From assembly GCA_031260355.1 (NCBI GenBank), contig JAIRJZ010000071.1, positions 1-63,202 on the forward strand: 63,202 nt of DNA. Direction: 5' to 3'. Below, one piece after another: positions 58,042-63,202 of the stretch (position 1 is its first letter; each line of letters starts with the position of its first letter). The position numbers and the translations under genes are program-made. The stretch is from Burkholderiales bacterium (lineage in GTDB: Bacteria > Pseudomonadota > Gammaproteobacteria > Burkholderiales > Casimicrobiaceae). The notes under the pieces are model-generated. The model saw only the letters and a list, made by a program, of their open reading frames with translations. It searched no databases and was not told where the DNA came from.

Positions 58042-58752
58042 ATGACGACACACATGTCCAAACAATTCGATATCGAAATGGAAGCGATTCGCAGCAATGT
58101 GCTGGCGATGGGCGGCATGGTCGAGACACAGTTGGCGCGTGCCGTGTCGGCGTTGTCCGAGGACGAGAACCCGGAACTGCTCGACATCGTCAAGCGGAAC
58201 GAAAAAGACATCAACCAGATGCAGATCGATATCGATTTGCAGTGCGCACAAATCATTGCCAGGCGGCAACCGGCGGCGGTGGATCTGCGGGTGATTCTGA
58301 CCATCAGCAAGGTGGTGAACGATCTCGAACGGGTTGGCGACGAAGCAAAGAAAATCGCCCGCAAGGCGGCGCGGTTACAGGGCAACGAACGGCTTACCCG
58401 GATGCAGTACTACGACACGATTCACGCCGGCGAACTGGCGCAAACCGTTCTGCACCGGTCGCTGAATGCGTTTGCGCGGCTCGACATCGACGAAGCCATC
58501 GCCATTTACGATGCCGACGACGAAATCGACATGGCGTTCGATGTGATTACCCGGCAGTTGATCGGTTTCATGATGGAAGACCCGCGCACGATCAGCAGCG
58601 CGCTCGAAGTGTTGTTCGTCGCCAAATCGATCGAACGCATCGGCGATCACGCCAAAAACATTGCCGAGGCGATTGTGCAAGTGGTGATGGGGAAAGACGT
58701 GCGACATGCGTCGCTCGAAGAAATCAAAGCGGGACTCGCGGAGCGCGAATGA
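58042..58752 (+). CDS. phoU: Phosphate signalling protein PhoU
   Basis: 236 aa, two three-helix PhoU repeats with metal-site patterns (RNEKDINQMQIDIDLQC, NDLERVGDEAKKIAR and ERIGDHAKNIAE). Represses PhoR kinase activity through the Pst complex. ATG 58042 is preceded by GAAAGGAAAAG; the stop overlaps phoB by ATGA. Confidence 0.96.
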   Translation: MTTHMSKQFDIEMEAIRSNVLAMGGMVETQLARAVSALSEDENPELLDIVKRNEKDINQMQIDIDLQCAQIIARRQPAAVDLRVILTISKVVNDLERVGDEAKKIARKAARLQGNERLTRMQYYDTIHAGELAQTVLHRSLNAFARLDIDEAIAIYDADDEIDMAFDVITRQLIGFMMEDPRTISSALEVLFVAKSIERIGDHAKNIAEAIVQVVMGKDVRHASLEEIKAGLAERE

Positions 58753-59459
58753 CGACGATTCTGATTGTTGAAGACGAGCCGGCCATTGTCGAATTGTTGC
58801 GGGTGACGCTCGAAGCCGAACGTTATACCGTTCGTGAAACCGACAGCGCCGAAACAGCTTGGCAAATGATCGCGGAGGCGCCACCCGATTTGCTGTTGCT
58901 CGACTGGATGCTGCCGGGTCAGTCGGGGCTGGCGCTGGCGAAGCGCCTGCGGCAGCAGACGCGCACCAAAGCGTTGCCGATCATCATGGTGACGGCGCGT
59001 GCCGAGGAGGAGGACAAAGTCGCCGGGCTGGAAACTTGGGTCGATGATTACATCACCAAGCCGTTTTCACCACGCGAATTGAAAGCACGGATCAAGGCAG
59101 TGCTGCGCCGCCAGACGCCGGAAGCTTCCGACGTGCCGTTGCAGGCGGGGTTATTAGCACTCGATCCTGTATCGCACCGCGTGTACTGCGACGGAAAGCT
59201 GTTGACGCTGGGGCCGCTGGAATTCCGGTTGTTGCACTTCTTCATGGCGCGACCGGAGCGTGTTTTTACGCGGACGCAGTTGCTCGACACCGTGTGGGGC
59301 GACGATGCCGATATCGAGGAGCGTACCGTCGATGTGCTGGTGCGCCGTCTGCGGCAGGCGTTGGCAACGCATCGTTTGGACGCGATGCTTGAAACCGTGC
59401 GGGGCAGCGGTTATCGCTGGAATCCGGAGAAGCAAAATGACATTACCGCCACTGTATAA
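58749..59459 (+). CDS. phoB: Phosphate regulon response regulator PhoB
   Basis: 236 aa OmpR-type regulator: receiver with D52 (LLLLDWMLPGQSG), acidic pair E8-D9, K in ITKPFSPREL; C-terminal winged helix LGPLEFRLLHFFM...GDDADIEERTVDVLVRRLR. Binds Pho boxes such as that at 54108. It starts by ATGA overlap with phoU and overlaps phoR by 23 bp. Confidence 0.96.
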   Translation: MTTILIVEDEPAIVELLRVTLEAERYTVRETDSAETAWQMIAEAPPDLLLLDWMLPGQSGLALAKRLRQQTRTKALPIIMVTARAEEEDKVAGLETWVDDYITKPFSPRELKARIKAVLRRQTPEASDVPLQAGLLALDPVSHRVYCDGKLLTLGPLEFRLLHFFMARPERVFTRTQLLDTVWGDDADIEERTVDVLVRRLRQALATHRLDAMLETVRGSGYRWNPEKQNDITATV

Positions 59460-60789
59460 CCGCGGCTGGTTGCTGCCGTCGCTCGTTATCGTCCTGACGC
59501 TGATTGCCGGCGGGCTGGGCGGTGTCTGGGCGGCGCTGATCGTGCTGGCGCTGGGCTTCGCCGGAGTGACGGCGTTTCATCTCACGCATTTGTACCGGCT
59601 GCAACGCTGGACGGGGAGTTCGCTGGAACATTACACGCCGCTGCCGGAAGGCGCGGGCATTTGGGGCGATGTGCTGGCGGCGTTGTCGCGCCGCGAACAG
59701 AAGCGGGTGGCGTTTCAGACCGTGCAAAAGCGAACCATCGAACAATTCCACCGGATGGCGGAGGCGTTGCCGGACGGCGTCGTTGTGCTGGATGGGCGCC
59801 GCCATATCGAGTGGGCGAATGGTCGTGCCCAGCAATGGCTGGCGCTCGATCTCGAAAAAGACCGTGGCCGACCGCTAGGCAATCTGGTTCGGATGCCGGA
59901 GTTTTTGCGTTTTCTTGCTGACGACCTCGATGAAACGGTGTCCGAAGAAGCAGTGCAGAGCCAACCACGCCTACTGGTGATTCCTCCGGTTCTCGATACC
60001 GGCAAGGCGCTGGCGTTGCAACAAGTGCCGTTCGGCCAAGGCGGGCGTTTGCTGCTGGTGCGCGATGTGACGCAATACGAAGCGGCAGCGCGGCTGCGGC
60101 GGGAATTCATCGCCAGCGTGTCGCACGAATTGAAAACACCGCTGACGGTGATCGTCGGTTTTCTTGAAACCTTGCAGGAAACGCCGCCGGCGGAGATGCC
60201 GGAACAGACGCGGGCGCATTATTTCGATTTGATGCGAACGCAGGCGGGCAGTATGCAACGGCTGGTCGATGACTTGCTGACGCTATCGGCGCTGGAAACC
60301 GGCGCTCGCGAAAAAGAAGAAGAATGGTTCGCCGCGTCGCCGTTACTGCAATCGTTGCAGCAGCAGACGCAGGTGTTGTCGCAGGGCAAGCATGAAGTGA
60401 TGCTGACCTTGCCGAAAGAAGACACGCAGATTCACGGTGCTCGTGACGAACTGGCCAGCGCCTTTACCAATTTGTTGACCAACGCTGTGCGATACACACC
60501 GGAAGGCGGCAAGATCGCGCTTTCGTGGACGGTTGACGGTGAAGGACGCGGCGTTTTCACTGTGCGTGATACAGGCATCGGCATCGCCGCCGAACACCTG
60601 CCGCGGTTGACCGAACGTTTCTACCGCGTTGACCGCGGTCGCTCGCGAGCTTCCGGCGGCACCGGACTAGGGCTGGCAATTGTTAAACATGTGTTAATTA
60701 GGCACCAAGGTGAACTGGCGATTGACAGCAAGGTCAACAAGGGCAGTATCTTTTCCGCAACGCTGCCGGCGGCGAGAATTAAACAATAG
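59437..60789 (+). CDS. phoR: Phosphate regulon sensor histidine kinase PhoR
   Basis: 450 aa: N-terminal hydrophobic segments (10-50) without a large periplasmic loop, a charged linker, PAS-like region (about 105-210), then H230 in SVSHELKTPLT, N box ASAFTNLLTNAVRYTP, G1 VRDTGIGIAAEHL and G2 GGTGLGLAIVKHV. It phosphorylates PhoB when PstSCAB/PhoU signal phosphate shortage. ATG 59437 lies inside the phoB end. Confidence 0.95.
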   Translation: MTLPPLYNRGWLLPSLVIVLTLIAGGLGGVWAALIVLALGFAGVTAFHLTHLYRLQRWTGSSLEHYTPLPEGAGIWGDVLAALSRREQKRVAFQTVQKRTIEQFHRMAEALPDGVVVLDGRRHIEWANGRAQQWLALDLEKDRGRPLGNLVRMPEFLRFLADDLDETVSEEAVQSQPRLLVIPPVLDTGKALALQQVPFGQGGRLLLVRDVTQYEAAARLRREFIASVSHELKTPLTVIVGFLETLQETPPAEMPEQTRAHYFDLMRTQAGSMQRLVDDLLTLSALETGAREKEEEWFAASPLLQSLQQQTQVLSQGKHEVMLTLPKEDTQIHGARDELASAFTNLLTNAVRYTPEGGKIALSWTVDGEGRGVFTVRDTGIGIAAEHLPRLTERFYRVDRGRSRASGGTGLGLAIVKHVLIRHQGELAIDSKVNKGSIFSATLPAARIKQ

Positions 60790-61156
60790 AAAAAATCGAT
60801 TCACATTTCTTGTTTTTCATTTTTAGCTGGACTAACCTTCTCGAAGTCAATGAGGGGGAACGCGTTGTTTCAAACGTGTGAAAAACTTAACGCAAAAGGG
60901 AATCAGGTCAGCGGGTTTTGACATGGTTCTCGTGTACGCGCGCATTAACTTCCTTTAATAGCCACAACACACATCGGCATGTGCCGGTTGTGTTGTTGGT
61001 GGTACTTCTGTCGTTATCGGTCAACAGCAGCGATGGGATTGCGCGCGCCGACCCGATTACAAACCACGAGAATTGCAGAGCAACACCGTTCTCCTTCAGG
61101 GAGGCGGTTTTTTTACAATCTTGTAATAAAGAAAGATGAAAGGCAGGTATTGAATA
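60790..61156. other. Gene-free stretch after phoR
   Basis: 367 bp with no credible gene. It has an imperfect stem-loop around 60962-61004 (CACAACACAC and GTTGTGTTG) that might end phoR transcription, and TTACAATCTTGTAA at 61113-61126, a perfect palindrome, in front of the next gene. That palindrome holds TTGTAAT, one half of a Pho box; a second half-site is not convincing. Confidence 0.5.
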
Positions 61157-62278
61157 ATGAAAACAATCAATAAAGCGTTGTCCTTGTTGTCGGTGTTCTT
61201 CGCTGCGGTGTCGATAGCCGCTGTTTCCAGCGCTACGGCGCAGGCGCAAACAATCACTCTTAACGGTCTCCCCTTCAGCGGTTCATTAAATGATGCCGTA
61301 GCAACAGCGAATACCGCCGGGAGCGGTACGATAGAACTGTCAGCCGGTACCTTTGTTATTACAAAAGCGCTGTACATAGGAAGCAATATCGATATCACAG
61401 GCGTCACCGCCGCCGATGGCCAGCCGTTTGATTTAAGAACGTCTCAAGGGGATGGCAGGTATTTGGTAACCGTCTCGAATGTTGTTCCTGCTCCTCCGGC
61501 GACGGTTGCCAATTTCACGAATATCAAAGTAGTTGCCGGAGACTCCAGTGCTTGTATCCGCGGTGGTGGGACAGCCTCGTGCACTTTGGGCGCATTCAAT
61601 TATGTCGTAGGCAATACTTCGGGCTCTGTCAGCGGTACCCTTACCAATTGCGTCGCCACGGGAGGCTCGATCGGTCTGGTAATAAACAATGGCGGATCTT
61701 CAACACCGGGAACCAGCACGGTTACCGCTGACGGGTTTGCGGTTGCTGACCACTCTTGGGGCGCAGGCGTGAACGTCGGCACAAACGGTCTTTTAATCAT
61801 CGGCGATGGCGGTATCACCGCGGCAACAGGAGTGCCTTCTCCGGGTCCCATGGCGGCGTACGGCGATAGCGCGACAGCAATGGTGCAATTCCCCGGCGGC
61901 AACACCGAAACCCTGGATCCGACGACAACGCCGCCTTCCGTTGTGTACATTTTCGCCTTTGATCCTAACGGCGGCAGCTTTGGCGGTAGCGCAGGAGCCA
62001 AACAAGTCAACCAATATTCGAACGACCTTGCGATCACACCGGCGAATCCTCCGACGCGAGCCGGATATGCTTTCACAGGTTGGTACACAGACACGCAAGG
62101 CACTACTCTAAGAGATGTCAATGCGTTGCCGACCGGCAACACGACGCTTTTTGCCGGTTGGACGAAAGCGGGCGGCACCGCATCGGTTCCGGTTCTCGGC
62201 GGAGGCACCCTTGCGGCGCTCGGAATCTTGCTGGTGGGACTGGCTGTCAGAACGTTGCGACGGAGCGGGGCGCGGTAA
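61157..62278 (+). CDS. Secreted beta-helix/InlB-repeat protein with IPTL-CTERM-like tail
   Basis: 373 aa. Signal peptide cut near ATAQAQTI. Residues about 31-230 are Gly/Thr/Ser-rich repeats typical of a parallel beta-helix (ANTAGSGTIELSAGTF, YIGSNIDITGV). Residues about 268-335 are a Listeria-Bacteroides (InlB B) repeat: FDPNGGSFGG ... YAFTGWYTDTQGT ... LFAGWT. The C terminus is VPVLGGGTLAALGILLVG then RTLRRSGAR: a short motif, one membrane segment and Arg cluster, as in IPTL-CTERM sorting domains. Likely surface or outer-membrane attached; function unknown. A terminator follows. Confidence 0.8.
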   Translation: MKTINKALSLLSVFFAAVSIAAVSSATAQAQTITLNGLPFSGSLNDAVATANTAGSGTIELSAGTFVITKALYIGSNIDITGVTAADGQPFDLRTSQGDGRYLVTVSNVVPAPPATVANFTNIKVVAGDSSACIRGGGTASCTLGAFNYVVGNTSGSVSGTLTNCVATGGSIGLVINNGGSSTPGTSTVTADGFAVADHSWGAGVNVGTNGLLIIGDGGITAATGVPSPGPMAAYGDSATAMVQFPGGNTETLDPTTTPPSVVYIFAFDPNGGSFGGSAGAKQVNQYSNDLAITPANPPTRAGYAFTGWYTDTQGTTLRDVNALPTGNTTLFAGWTKAGGTASVPVLGGGTLAALGILLVGLAVRTLRRSGAR

Positions 62279-62306
62279 CCAGGTAGCAGGAAACAGGCGT
62301 TTTTGA

Positions 62307-62338
62307 AAAGCGGGGCTGTATCAGCCCCGCTTTTTTTG
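62307..62338 (+). terminator. Intrinsic terminator after the IPTL-CTERM-like gene
   Basis: AAGCGGGGCTG and CAGCCCCGCTT with loop TAT, followed by TTTTT. The following 62339-62547 stretch holds no supported gene. Confidence 0.9.
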
Positions 62339-62547
62339 GCGATGGGGCGGTCATTTACCGTTTGCGCGACGAAATGACGAAGGTATTTCGTGGTGCTGAG
62401 GCGGTTTGAAGCGATCTGGAGGCTGCTTAATGCATATTCGGGTGCCACAGTATCGCTTCCTGTCGCGTCGCGCTCGCGATTAAAAGCGCGCTCAATGACA
62501 AGAAGATTCTACTTTGCCTCTTTCTTCTGTTCCCGGCAATGGTTTGG

Positions 62548-62576
62548 TTGACGTTAAAAGGCGTCAAGATTAGAAT
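62548..62576 (+). promoter_or_regulatory. Promoter of tRNA-Tyr-Gly-Thr-tuf
   Basis: TTGACG (62548-62553), 17-bp spacer, TAGAAT (62571-62576). Start near 62583, 7 nt before tRNA-Tyr. The spacer begins with half of GACGTTAAAAGGCGTC, an inverted repeat. Confidence 0.75.
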
Positions 62577-62589
62577 AATACGTTTCGCT

Positions 62590-62676
62590 GGAGGGGTGCC
62601 CGAGTGGCTAAAGGGGGCAGACTGTAAATCTGTTGGCGTAACGCCTACGTTGGTTCGAATCCAACCCCCTCCACCA
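62590..62676 (+). tRNA. tRNA-Tyr (anticodon GTA)
   Basis: 87 nt with CCA and a long class II variable arm (GGCGTAACGCCTACG). Acceptor GGAGGGG/CCCCTCC; anticodon in CTGTAAA. First of the tyr-gly-thr-tuf set. Confidence 0.96.
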
Positions 62677-62744
62677 CGAATGGTAAGCGTGAGGCATCAG
62701 CGTATGGCCGGATGTGGTCTGAGCGCGGCTCTGCCGGAGGAAAT

Positions 62745-62818
62745 GCGGGTGTAGCTCAATGGTAGAGCAGAAGCCTTCCAAGCTTACGACGAGGGTTCGA
62801 TTCCCTTCACCCGCTCCA
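62745..62818 (+). tRNA. tRNA-Gly (anticodon TCC)
   Basis: 74 nt with CCA. Acceptor GCGGGTG/CACCCGC; anticodon loop CTTCCAA carries TCC (GGA/GGG). T arm GTTCGATTC. Confidence 0.96.
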
Positions 62819-62906
62819 GCGTTAAGGCTGTAAGTGTTTGAAGTTAAAGCGCTTATTGTATTTTTGCAGTGGCGCGGAGATGGAAGGAACAGGCGGCAGA
62901 ACAGTC

Positions 62907-62981
<75 letters not shown>

Positions 62982-63083
62982 CGAGCGACGTCCGGCCGAA
63001 GTTTCGGCGAAACCGGCGGGGCGTCGGGCAAACGAATGGAAGTTTAGTCAAAAGGTTAGTCAAGAGATAAAGGAGTCGGTGAA

Positions 63084-63202
63084 ATGGCCAAAGGAAAATT
63101 TGAGCGGAAGAAGCCGCACGTTAACGTAGGTACGATTGGTCACGTTGACCACGGGAAGACGACGCTGACGGCGGCGATCACCAACGTACTGGCGAAGAAA
63201 TT
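63084..63202 (+). CDS. tuf: Elongation factor Tu, N-terminal part (cut by window end)
   Basis: [20 protein letters not shown] then the P-loop [11 protein letters not shown], continuing to the window end at residue 40. AAAGGAGT precedes the ATG. The tRNA-Tyr-Gly-Thr-tuf arrangement is that of tufB in E. coli. Confidence 0.97.
   Translation, partial: MAKGKFERKKPHVNVGTIGHVDHGKTTLTAAITNVLAKK

Noticed and set aside
56700-58385. 561-aa open frame on the minus strand across pstA, pstB and phoU
   Set aside because: It is antisense to three well-recognised genes, is Arg/His-rich with no domain, and results from GC-rich codon structure.
60918-61139. 73-aa frame with a hydrophobic stretch after phoR
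   Set aside because: No ribosome site, composition poor, ends in the T-rich leader of the next gene.
61600-62448. 282-aa minus-strand frame opposite the IPTL-CTERM-like gene
   Set aside because: Antisense to a gene with signal peptide, InlB repeat and sorting-like tail; no features of its own.

Overview
The window looks like chromosomal DNA of a betaproteobacterium, probably of the Rhodocyclales/Azoarcus type. The grounds are the gene orders accD-folC-SPOR-cvpA-purF, rplM-rpsI, trxA-rho, obgE-proB and tRNA-Tyr/Gly/Thr-tuf, an argH-flanked LytS/LytR pair, and a group I intron in a CAU tRNA of the kind known from Azoarcus. Coding density is high, genes mostly follow ATGA/GTGA overlaps, and codon use is GC-rich. 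The exception is the metal-transport block at 50.0-53.9 kb, which reads as more AT-rich.

Layout. 0-7 kb: tail of an IS630-type transposase, then truA, accD, folC, a SPOR protein, cvpA, purF and rraA; no trp genes lie between truA and accD. 7-13 kb: a DsbD alpha domain standing alone, cutA, fxsA, lgt, an EamA permease, ilvD and ubiC. 13-17.2 kb: a lipoprotein and a tandem pair of secreted paralogues of unknown function. 17.3-29 kb: a SMUG1-type uracil-DNA glycosylase, ampG, rpsI-rplM, argH, a RelE-type toxin broken in a G9 tract with its intact antitoxin, the LytS/LytR pair, a PfkB-family sugar/nucleoside kinase, apaH and rep. 29-38.7 kb: tRNA-Arg(CCG), fdxA, trxA, rho, rpmE, a membrane glycosyltransferase, obgE, proB, a LysR regulator and a periplasmic asparaginase. 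38.9-46.7 kb: a CNNM/CorC-type transporter, then msbA and four envelope-glycan genes in one overlapping operon (two GT4, one GT2, one O-antigen-ligase-like protein). 46.8-49.8 kb: an M48 protease, a HigBA toxin-antitoxin module between tRNA-His and a degenerate copy of its 3' end, tRNA-His/Arg/Pro, and an intron-containing CAU tRNA. 50-54 kb: a zinc-ribbon protein, a FecBCD-type ABC importer and an FmdE-family protein. 54-60.8 kb: the complete pstSCAB-phoU-phoB-phoR phosphate regulon behind a clear Pho box. 61-63.2 kb: a secreted protein with an IPTL-CTERM-like tail, then tRNA-Tyr, -Gly, -Thr and the start of tuf.

The most unusual points are the tRNA group I intron, the tRNA-His-flanked mini-element carrying only a toxin-antitoxin pair, the homopolymeric (possibly phase-variable) toxin, the tandem secreted paralogues with a variable segment between near-identical ends, the alpha-only DsbD abutting a dispersed palindrome, and the FmdE/ABC importer block. 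Several families of intergenic palindromes recur across the window. All functional calls come from motif recognition by eye; no database search was run.
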